From NCBI GenBank assembly GCA_944325475.1, contig CALVAF010000034.1, positions 1 through 7,081 on the forward strand: 7,081 bases of DNA. Direction: 5' to 3'. The DNA is from an uncultured Helicobacter sp. Its GTDB lineage: Bacteria; Campylobacterota; Campylobacteria; Campylobacterales; Helicobacteraceae. Positions 1 through 5,579 of the stretch are shown piece by piece (the stretch's first letter is position 1; each line of letters starts with the position of its first letter). The notes beneath the pieces were generated by a model that was not told where the DNA came from, made no database searches, and worked only from the letters and a program-made list of their open reading frames with translations. Both the position numbers and the translations under genes were made by a program.

Positions 1-850
1 CCCTATCAAAAAGTTGTAAATATTTTATAAACTCTTCATTAGGCAAAATCACGCAAATCTCTTCTGGTAAAATGCCCCTCTCAAGCCACAAATCAATCTG
101 GGTAAAAATCCCTCCCACTTCAGAAATCTTGCTATCAAACTCCAAAAGTTGGAGGTTGTTAGGTGATTCCACTTGAGGCATAAAGTCTAGAATCTTAAGC
201 ACCCCATTTTCCATTTTTAAGCTAAACTTGCCCTCTTTTAAAGCTATTTTAAAAAGCCTTTGGTAATACTCACAATTAAATGCGTTAATAAAAATTTGAA
301 AAAAAATTGGCTTTTGTGTGGAGATTTCCCTAAAAATTTGCATTTCAAAACGGCTTAAAAAGCCCTCCAAATGCACCTCAATGCTCTCATAAGCCCCCAA
401 AAGCTCAAAAGTGATTTTATAATCTTCCAAAAAATGCTGATCAAAAAAATGATTCTCCCCAAGCTTCTTTCTATAAAGTTCAAAAATCCGCTTCAAAACT
501 TGCAAATAATCATCATAAAAGGCGTAAATATCAAGCTTCTCTAGCTCTTCTAGTCGCACACCTTCCATACACAGCTCATCATAAAATTTAAAGAAAAAAT
601 CAGAATTTTTCAAAAATTGTGAGAAATTTTTAGCAAACTCTCCAAATGCCTTAGAATCAGTCTCTTGAATAGCCTTGTAGAGAAACACATAACGCAAGAA
701 AGAAGGAATTTTACTTTTGTCCTCCACCCTTAAAACAAAGTCTAAAAACTCCCCAATGCTCTGTGTGTCTGGCAAAAAAGAATTGGCATAATGTTCCTCA
801 GAAAAAGCCTTAATGGCACGTGTGCTTGAAAATAAATAAAGCTTTTCCAC
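1..850 (-). CDS. addB: AddB-like recombination/repair protein, N-terminal part (3' end beyond left edge)
   Basis: An open frame on the minus strand starts at GTG (850-848) and stays open for 283 codons to the window edge, so the C-terminal part is missing. The start begins MEKLYLFSSTRAIKAF and ends in the window with PEEICVILPNEEFIKYLQLF. The latter pattern (an 'EEICVILP' strand) is typical of the region between helicase-like domains of AddB/RecB-family proteins. In H. pylori the gene directly downstream of transketolase (HP1089) encodes AddB, the partner of AddA in the helicase-nuclease that processes double-strand breaks for RecA. That shared order is my main reason for the name. No Walker A motif (GxxGxGKT) is visible in these 283 residues. 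The nuclease domain, expected at the C terminus, is outside the window. GTG is the first possible start, because the tkt stop TAG lies immediately before it in the same frame; the purine-rich AAAGAAAT at the end of tkt could serve as a weak ribosome binding site. The gene is probably co-transcribed with tkt. Confidence 0.75.
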   Translation of the reverse strand, partial: MEKLYLFSSTRAIKAFSEEHYANSFLPDTQSIGEFLDFVLRVEDKSKIPSFLRYVFLYKAIQETDSKAFGEFAKNFSQFLKNSDFFFKFYDELCMEGVRLEELEKLDIYAFYDDYLQVLKRIFELYRKKLGENHFFDQHFLEDYKITFELLGAYESIEVHLEGFLSRFEMQIFREISTQKPIFFQIFINAFNCEYYQRLFKIALKEGKFSLKMENGVLKILDFMPQVESPNNLQLLEFDSKISEVGGIFTQIDLWLERGILPEEICVILPNEEFIKYLQLFDR

Positions 851-2767
851 CTACAAAATTTCTTTGGCAGCTTTGATGATATTTTCCACACTAAATCCAA
901 AATGTTGGAATAAAACTTCACCCTTGCCACTTGCTCCAAAGTCCTGCATTCCAATCACGACATCTGCTAGGGCATACCACTCTAGTGCGCGACTTGCCTC
1001 AATAGCGATGACTTTACCCTTTAGCAAAGAATTACGATAAGATCTATCTTGCTGCATTAACAAATCATAGCATGGCACACTCACTACTTGTGTGGCAATG
1101 CCTTGTGATTCTAGCTCTTTAGCGCTTCTTAATGCAAGCTCTACCTCGCTACCGGTAGCTAAAAGAGTGATTTGTGGCTCTTTGCTTGATTCTTGCTTGA
1201 TATACGCACCCTTAGCCACTTGTTCTTTTTCTACCTCCCCCAAAAGAGGTAGATTTTGCCGACTAAGTATCAAGGCACAAGGTCCGCTAATCTCTAATGC
1301 CACTTGCCAACAAGCTACATTTTCATTGGCATCACAGGGGCGGAAGACATTGAGATTTGGCATTGCTCGGAAATGGCTAATTTGTTCAATGGGTTGATGT
1401 GTGGCGCCATCTTCGCCCACACCGATACTATCGTGCGTCCAAACATAAAACACCTTGCTTTTCATAAGTGAAGCCACACGCACACTAGGAGAAAGATAGT
1501 CGCTAAAAACAAAAAAGGTCGCACAAAAGGGTAAAAACAAACCATAATTTGCAAACGCATTGCTGATTGCTCCCATTGCATGTTCGCGGATTCCAAAATG
1601 GAAATTCCTCCCTTTTGGAAAATCTCCCATTCCTTTTAGCTCGGTATTATTGGAAGGGGCTAAATCCGCGCTCCCACCGATAAATCCGGGTAAAGCCTTT
1701 GCAATAGCGTTTAAAATCTCTCCATTGCTAGTGCGAGTTGCCATACTTTTAGAATTAAAGCTAGGGTATTCAATCTTAGAAAAATCTGGACTTAATAGTG
1801 ATTCTAAGATGGCCTTTTTATCGCTTTTTTCTAAAGTTTTTTGCCACTCTCTATTGGCTAATTCCCCCAATTCTTGTGTGTTTTTAAAGCGAATTTTTGC
1901 GCAATCAGAGACAAAAAATTTCGCTTTAGAATCAAACCCTAAGGCTTTTTTAGATTCTTCAATCTCATTCTCGCCAAGTGGCGAACCATGAGATTTGTGT
2001 GACCCGCTTAGATGAATAGAACCCTTTGCAATCGTGGTTTTTGCTATAATTAAAGCAGGTTTTTTAGAATCTTTAGCCTTTGTGAGTGCTGAATCAATCT
2101 GCATAAAATCATGCCCGTTAATCTCCAAAACTTCCCAGCCTTGCGATTCAAAACGTAATCGCACATTTTCGCTAAAGGCAACCCCACAATCGCCCTCAAT
2201 TGTAATATTATTAGAATCATAAATCACAATGAGATTATCCAAGCAATGATGTCCTGCAAGCGAACAAGATTCATAAGAAATCCCTTCTTCTAAATCCCCA
2301 TCGCCACACAGACAATAAACCTTGTGTGAAATCAAATCACCCAGCATATTTTGGGCGAGTTTCCCTGCCATGGCAAACCCTACTGCATTGGCAATTCCCT
2401 GTCCCAAAGGACCGGTGGTGATTTCAATTCCGGGAGTGTGCTTGTATTCTGGGTGTCCGGGAGTTTTGGAGCCAAAGCTTCTAAAGGCTTTCAAATCCTC
2501 CAAGCTCACATCAAAGCCCCACAAATGCAGCAAACTATACACGAGGGCACTAGCATGTCCGCCGCTAAAGACTAATCTGTCGCGGTTTATCCATTGTGGA
2601 TTCTTGGGATTAAGATGTAAATGATAGCTCAAAACCACCGCAATATCTGCTAACCCCATTGGCGCACCGGGATGCCCACTATTAGCCTCTTGCACCATAT
2701 CTGCGCATAAAAAGCGCAAAGAATCCGCCATTAACTGATATTCTTTAATTTCATTTTGCTCTAACAT
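851..2767 (-). CDS. tkt: Transketolase
   Basis: This encodes a complete 638-residue transketolase, close to the usual length for the family. The cytosolic thiamine diphosphate enzyme moves two-carbon units between sugar phosphates in the non-oxidative pentose phosphate pathway. Visible landmarks are SGHPGAPMG (30-38, with the family's His at 32), the SGGHAS segment (68-73), TTGPLGQG (117-124), and the thiamine-diphosphate/metal motif GDGDLEEG (155-162) through SNN (185-187). Further on are HGSPLGE (260-266), ATRTSNGE (343-350), IREHAMG with catalytic Glu395, the phosphate/substrate loop from THDSIG to HQPIEQ (444-462), and SRQNLP (500-505). I chose ATG at 2767 because AAAGGGG lies 6 bases before it and the protein then begins MLEQNEIKEYQLMADSLRF. 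An in-frame ATG at 2812 would add 15 residues with no family counterpart and would overlap the hemerythrin remnant. No promoter is obvious directly upstream; the gene was probably transcribed with the hemerythrin gene and is followed without a gap by addB. Confidence 0.97.
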   Translation of the reverse strand: MLEQNEIKEYQLMADSLRFLCADMVQEANSGHPGAPMGLADIAVVLSYHLHLNPKNPQWINRDRLVFSGGHASALVYSLLHLWGFDVSLEDLKAFRSFGSKTPGHPEYKHTPGIEITTGPLGQGIANAVGFAMAGKLAQNMLGDLISHKVYCLCGDGDLEEGISYESCSLAGHHCLDNLIVIYDSNNITIEGDCGVAFSENVRLRFESQGWEVLEINGHDFMQIDSALTKAKDSKKPALIIAKTTIAKGSIHLSGSHKSHGSPLGENEIEESKKALGFDSKAKFFVSDCAKIRFKNTQELGELANREWQKTLEKSDKKAILESLLSPDFSKIEYPSFNSKSMATRTSNGEILNAIAKALPGFIGGSADLAPSNNTELKGMGDFPKGRNFHFGIREHAMGAISNAFANYGLFLPFCATFFVFSDYLSPSVRVASLMKSKVFYVWTHDSIGVGEDGATHQPIEQISHFRAMPNLNVFRPCDANENVACWQVALEISGPCALILSRQNLPLLGEVEKEQVAKGAYIKQESSKEPQITLLATGSEVELALRSAKELESQGIATQVVSVPCYDLLMQQDRSYRNSLLKGKVIAIEASRALEWYALADVVIGMQDFGASGKGEVLFQHFGFSVENIIKAAKEIL

Positions 2768-2773
2768 GATCTG

Positions 2774-2780
2774 CCCCTTT
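2774..2780 (-). promoter_or_regulatory. Ribosome binding site of tkt
   Basis: AAAGGGG lies 6 bases upstream of the ATG at 2767-2765 and decides that start over the in-frame ATG at 2812. It overlaps the last stop codon (TAA, 2781-2779) of the hemerythrin remnant, as expected of tightly packed genes in one transcript. Confidence 0.8.
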
Positions 2781-3330
2781 ATGATTTTAATAATGGAATT
2801 GTTCCTTTGCAAATCTTGCAGTTAAATAAAACACTTTCTTTTTGGATTTTATTATGCAGCTCCAAAGGTGTGAGATGGATTTTTCCTTTATAATTATAGG
2901 TGTATTGGAATTTGGTTTTTTTCATAGTTTGATTCTGATGTGTCTTTTTTAATGGGTTGAAATATGGTTTGACAAGCATTGCGATGGAATTTTTCAATCT
3001 GCATATCCTCTTTAATAATATGTTTTAAAAGCCACTTTTTACAATTACTGCTATTCTTTCTTTCAAATCTTTAATATCTTGCCCTATCACCTGCAATCTC
3101 ACGATGCTCTTCTTTGTGCTGTTTTAAAAGTGGATAGCCAATCATTCCATATAATTTTCTTCATCTTTAGAAATGTTTGTGTGTGGTTAATAGCTTCCTA
3201 AGAATAACGATAATCTCCTTTTGTAGCTTTTATCAGTATATAAGCCTAGCTACAATTTCAAAAAGAATGTTATGTTATTCCTCTAAATCGCATCATTATA
3301 AACACTCAATTCTTTGCTTATAAGATAGTA
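2779..3330 (-). pseudogene. Decayed hemerythrin-family gene
   Basis: No long frame survives, but reading across frames on the minus strand gives hemerythrin pieces in the right order. They are KELSVYNDAI then stop (about 3315-3286), FEIVARLIY then TGA TAA (3262-3230), KLQKEIIVILRKLL...HKHF then stop (3229-3170), SKDEENYME then TGA (3171-3145), MIGYPLLKQHKEEHREI (3145-3095), GQDIKDLKERIAVIV (about 3084-3040), and KKWLLKHIIKEDMQIEKF (3040-2987). A tail follows with LTPLELHNKIQ and the pair CKIC, which looks like a small zinc-binding extension. These match the HFxxEExxM, GYPxxxxHxxxH and WLxxHIxxxD iron-ligand motifs of bacterial hemerythrins, which bind oxygen at a di-iron site. At least five frame changes plus in-frame stops make it non-functional. 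The final TAA lies 11 bases before the tkt start, so it was probably the first gene of a hemerythrin-tkt-addB transcript. The start is lost; the right boundary is approximate. Assignment rests on motif recognition alone. Confidence 0.75.
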
Positions 3331-3353
3331 GCCTTAACTCTTCTGCTATCTTA
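3321..3353. repeat. Inverted repeat (11-bp arms, 11-base loop)
   Basis: TAAGATAGTAG (3321-3331) pairs with CTGCTATCTTA (3343-3353), with one T/G wobble. It lies at the decayed 5' end of the hemerythrin remnant and shares one base with a second hairpin at 3353-3381. It lacks a clean T-run on either side, so a terminator role is uncertain. Confidence 0.5.
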
Positions 3354-3381
3354 ATTTTCATCGCTTCAAGTAATGAAAATT
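3353..3381. repeat. Inverted repeat (9-bp arms, 11-base loop)
   Basis: AATTTTCAT (3353-3361) pairs perfectly with ATGAAAATT (3373-3381) around an 11-base loop. It lies just downstream, in the minus direction, of the TATAAT box at 3403-3398. In a minus-strand transcript it would form the first structure of the leader. The stem is AT-rich and weak. Confidence 0.45.
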
Positions 3382-3397
3382 TAAAAAAACATAAAAT

Positions 3398-3403
3398 ATT
3401 ATA
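3398..3403 (-). promoter_or_regulatory. Candidate -10 box for the hemerythrin-tkt-addB unit
   Basis: A perfect TATAAT reads on the minus strand at 3403-3398, preceded by GTG and a T-rich stretch. Epsilonproteobacterial sigma-70 promoters usually depend on the -10 box and a T-rich upstream region rather than a clear -35. Transcription would begin near 3391, ahead of the hemerythrin remnant. If it is still active, tkt has an unusually long leader of more than 600 bases made mostly of dead gene. Confidence 0.45.
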
Positions 3404-3497
3404 CACTCCCAAAACAAAAAATATTCTAAAGAATACAAGACTTCAAGTAAAATCCTTTATTAAATTCCTAAAATTTATATTTAATAGAAATTGTGTA

Positions 3498-3524
3498 ATT
3501 AAATAATAATTTTTATTATTTAAT
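3498..3524. promoter_or_regulatory. AT-only palindrome upstream of katA, candidate operator
   Basis: ATTAAATAATAA (3498-3509) is followed by three T and its exact reverse complement (3513-3524). This 12-bp perfect dyad lies just upstream of the best -10 candidate for katA (TATATT, 3538-3543), covering the -35 region. Campylobacter katA is repressed by the peroxide sensor PerR, and Fur/PerR boxes are AT-rich palindromes, so a PerR-type operator is a reasonable inference. The low complexity of the region means chance dyads are more likely than usual. Confidence 0.4.
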
Positions 3525-3560
3525 ATTATTTTTATTTTATATTAGATACTATTTCTTTGT
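3525..3560 (+). promoter_or_regulatory. Candidate katA promoter
   Basis: TATATT at 3538-3543 (five of six bases of the -10 consensus) follows a T-rich stretch and would start transcription around 3550, about 40 bases before the katA start codon. GATACTAT just downstream is an alternative. The bases between the minus-strand TATAAT box (3403) and the palindrome (3498) are plain AT-rich sequence in which I see no gene; the left boundary of the catalase cassette probably lies there. Confidence 0.4.
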
Positions 3561-3577
3561 TAATAATTTTTTTCTTT

Positions 3578-3583
3578 AAAGGA
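3578..3583 (+). promoter_or_regulatory. Ribosome binding site of katA
   Basis: AAAGGA ends 7 bases before the ATG at 3591. An in-frame ATG at 3585 would leave only one base of spacing, so 3591 is the start. Confidence 0.8.
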
Positions 3584-3590
3584 TATGCTC

Positions 3591-5015
3591 ATGAAAAAGC
3601 TTACAAACGATTTTGGAAATATAGTTGCGGATAATCAAAATTCGCTTTCAGCTGGTGCGAAGGGACCTTTGCTTTTACAAGATTATCTCTTACTTGAAAA
3701 ACTAGCTCATCAAAACAGAGAAAGAATCCCAGAAAGAACAGTTCATGCAAAAGGATCTGGTGCTTATGGAGAGCTTATCATCACTGAAGATATTTCAAAA
3801 TACACTAAGGCTAAGGTTTTACAAAAGAATGAGGTAACTCCTCTTTTTTTGAGATTTTCAACAGTTGCAGGTGAAGCAGGTGCTGCTGATGCTGAAAGAG
3901 ATGTAAGAGGCTTTGCTATAAAATTTTATACAAAAGAGGGAAATTGGGACTTAGTGGGTAATAATACCCCTACATTTTTCATAAGAGATCCTTATAAATT
4001 CCCTGATTTTATCCACACTCAAAAAAGAGATCCTAGAACGCACTTAAGAAGCGCAAACGCAGCTTGGGATTTTTGGACGCTTTGTCCTGAATCTTTACAT
4101 CAAGTAACCATACTTATGAGTGATAGAGGAATTCCGGCAAGTTATAGAAATGTAAATGGTTATGGTAGCCATACTTATAGCCTTATAAATGATAAGGGTG
4201 AGAGATTTTGGGTGAAATTTCATTTTAAAACCAAGCAAGGCATAAAAACTCTTACCAATAAAGAGGCTGAAGCTCTGATAGCTAAGGATAGAGAATCCCA
4301 TCAAAGAGATCTTTATAATGCCATAGAAAAAGGTGATTTTCCAAAATGGGCTGTTAAAATTCAAGTTTTAGCTGAAAATGAGGCTGATAAACTAGGCTTT
4401 AATCCTTTTGATTTGACTAAGGTGTGGCCTCATAGCATAGTGCCTTTGATAGAAATCGGTGAAATGGTTTTAAACAAAAATCCACAAAACTACTTTAATG
4501 AAGTAGAACAAGCTGCCTTTTCTCCTAGCAATATAGTGCCCGGCATTGGCTTTAGCCCTGATAAAATGCTACAAGGTAGGATTTTTAGCTACCCAGATGC
4601 ACAAAGGTATAGGATAGGCACAAATTATCATCTCTTGCCTGTAAATAGAGCAAGAAGCGAGGTCAATACTTATAATGTAGCAGGGGCTATGAATAGCGAT
4701 ACTTACAAAAATGGTGCTGCTTATTATGAACCAAATTCTTATAGCGATAGCCCAAAAGAAGATAAAATCTACTTAGAGCCTGATTTAAATTTAGAAGGCG
4801 TAGCGCAAAGATACGCACCGCTTGATGATGATTTTTACACCCAACCAAGGGCTTTATTTAACCTCATGAATGAGAATCAAAAAGCCCAGCTTTTTGGTAA
4901 TATAGCAGCCTCAATGGATGGTGTTGAAAAAGCTATCATAGATAGAGCCTTAAAGCATTTTGAGAAGATAAGTCCTGATTATGCAAAGGGTGTTAAAAAG
5001 GCTTTAGGCTTATGA
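3591..5015 (+). CDS. katA: Catalase (monofunctional, heme), Campylobacter type
   Basis: This gene encodes a 474-residue small-subunit heme catalase, which converts hydrogen peroxide to water and oxygen. The protein starts MKKLTNDFGN. It carries the distal heme histidine in RTVHAKGSGAYGE (His52), the catalytic asparagine in GNWDLVGNNTPTFF (Asn125), and the proximal heme tyrosine in RIFSYPDAQRYR (Arg330, Tyr334). A FIRDPYKFPDFIHTQKRDP segment (130-148) and NYFNEVEQAAFSPSNIVPGIG (300-320) are typical of the family. There is no signal peptide, so it is probably cytoplasmic. The length equals that recalled for C. jejuni KatA (Cj1385) and is shorter than H. pylori KatA (about 505 residues). The ankyrin gene downstream also matches the C. 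jejuni arrangement. Oddities are YRNVNGYGSHT at 185-195, where most relatives have His instead of Asn187, and a preference for ATA isoleucine codons, whereas tkt favours ATT. PerR-type control is suggested by the upstream palindrome. Confidence 0.97.
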   Translation: MKKLTNDFGNIVADNQNSLSAGAKGPLLLQDYLLLEKLAHQNRERIPERTVHAKGSGAYGELIITEDISKYTKAKVLQKNEVTPLFLRFSTVAGEAGAADAERDVRGFAIKFYTKEGNWDLVGNNTPTFFIRDPYKFPDFIHTQKRDPRTHLRSANAAWDFWTLCPESLHQVTILMSDRGIPASYRNVNGYGSHTYSLINDKGERFWVKFHFKTKQGIKTLTNKEAEALIAKDRESHQRDLYNAIEKGDFPKWAVKIQVLAENEADKLGFNPFDLTKVWPHSIVPLIEIGEMVLNKNPQNYFNEVEQAAFSPSNIVPGIGFSPDKMLQGRIFSYPDAQRYRIGTNYHLLPVNRARSEVNTYNVAGAMNSDTYKNGAAYYEPNSYSDSPKEDKIYLEPDLNLEGVAQRYAPLDDDFYTQPRALFNLMNENQKAQLFGNIAASMDGVEKAIIDRALKHFEKISPDYAKGVKKALGL

Positions 5016-5017
5016 AA

Positions 5018-5042
5018 TTAGAGTGAGTTTTCCTCACTCTAA
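5018..5042 (+). terminator. Hairpin after katA, possible weak terminator or mRNA end
   Basis: TTAGAGTGAG (5018-5027) pairs perfectly with CTCACTCTAA (5033-5042) around a five-base loop, starting two bases after the katA stop codon. There is no clear run of T after it, only AAATTTATAC, so full termination is doubtful. It could stabilise the katA message or reduce transcription into the ankyrin gene. Confidence 0.4.
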
Positions 5043-5097
5043 ATTTATACTAAGTGTTAATAAACTCTCTTCATATTTGGCACTTAGTATAAATTTA
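5040..5097. repeat. Perfect 17-bp inverted repeat upstream of the ankyrin gene
   Basis: TAAATTTATACTAAGTG (5040-5056) has its exact reverse complement at 5081-5097, with a 24-base loop between. The left arm shares three bases with the hairpin at 5018-5042, so both cannot form fully in the same RNA. The right arm ends at the AAAGGA ribosome binding site (5097-5102) of the ankyrin gene, so folding could affect its translation. It could instead be a DNA binding site. Confidence 0.85.
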
Positions 5098-5108
5098 AAG
5101 GATAAAAA

Positions 5109-5579
5109 ATGATCAATGAACTTTCTTTAGAAGAAGAACAACACTTCGCAAGGCTTTGTAATATGGCATTTAACTTTGCTAGAAACAATGAGAGTGAAAA
5201 TTTAAAAACTATGATAGAAGCAGGAATTAGTGTGAATTTAAAAACTCACAAGGGCGATAGCCTATTAATGTTAGCAGCTTATAATAATTCTTACGAGACA
5301 GCTAAAATGCTTTTGCAAAAGGGCGCTAGAGTCGATGAAAAAAATGACAGAGGACAAACGCCTTTAGCAGGAGTGTGCTTTAAGGGGTATCTTCCTATGT
5401 GTAAGCTTTTGGTTGAAAATGGAGCCAATATAGATGAAAACAATGGCTTGGGAATGACTCCTTTTTCCTTTGCCATTATGTTTGGGCGAAAAAATGTGGC
5501 TAGGTATTTGATGCTACACTCTAAAAAAAGCCTTTTAAAAAAGCTAAGTTTTTTTGTTTTGAGCCTTTTAAAGCGGTAA
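5109..5579 (+). CDS. Small ankyrin-repeat protein, catalase partner (Cj1386-like)
   Basis: The gene encodes 156 residues made almost entirely of ankyrin repeats. A degenerate repeat spans about 17-45 (...NLKTMIEAGISVNL). Clear ones follow at about 48-78 (GDSLLMLAAYNNSYETAKML), 81-111 (GQTPLAGVCFKGYLPMCKLL, then ENGANIDE) and 115-137 (GMTPFSFAIMFGRKNVARYL). The tail (138-156) is basic and hydrophobic. No signal peptide is seen. AAAGGA lies 6 bases before the ATG. In C. jejuni the gene directly after katA (Cj1386) encodes an ankyrin protein reported to help heme reach catalase; same position, size and fold suggest the same role here. Such repeats bind other proteins, so a direct contact with KatA is inferred, not shown. 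It is probably co-transcribed with katA, subject to the structures in the 93-base gap. Its TAA abuts the cysE stop codon on the other strand. Confidence 0.9.
   Translation: MINELSLEEEQHFARLCNMAFNFARNNESENLKTMIEAGISVNLKTHKGDSLLMLAAYNNSYETAKMLLQKGARVDEKNDRGQTPLAGVCFKGYLPMCKLLVENGANIDENNGLGMTPFSFAIMFGRKNVARYLMLHSKKSLLKKLSFFVLSLLKR
5523..5555. terminator. Possible bidirectional terminator between the ankyrin gene and cysE
   Basis: AGCCTTTT and AAAAAGCT (within 5529-5545) form a short AU-rich stem with one wobble pair. It is flanked by seven A on the left (5523-5529), which read as seven T on the minus strand, and by seven T on the right (5549-5555). The site lies inside the last codons of the ankyrin gene and 35-60 bases beyond the cysE stop. 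The stem is weak, so this is tentative. Confidence 0.3.

Noticed and set aside
1092..2624. Several plus-strand open frames of 60-140 codons opposite tkt
   Set aside because: They are antisense to a clearly conserved enzyme, lack ribosome binding sites and show no recognisable motifs.
2779..2997. A 72-codon open frame as an independent small protein gene
   Set aside because: Its second half matches the tail expected of the hemerythrin remnant, its first half is the hemerythrin region read in the wrong frame, and no ribosome binding site precedes its ATG.
3364..3450. Direct repeat CTTCAAGTAA at 3364-3373 and 3441-3450 as insertion borders
   Set aside because: Both copies lie on the same side of katA, the repeat is only 10 bases long, and no matching copy is seen near the other cassette end.
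4095..4364. An 89-codon minus-strand open frame inside katA
   Set aside because: It is antisense to the conserved catalase core and has no recognisable features.
5078..5093. TTGGCAC resembling half of a sigma-54 promoter, and TATAAA at 5088-5093 as a -10 box for the ankyrin gene
   Set aside because: The downstream TGC element of sigma-54 sites is missing, and a start from TATAAA would fall within the ribosome binding site.
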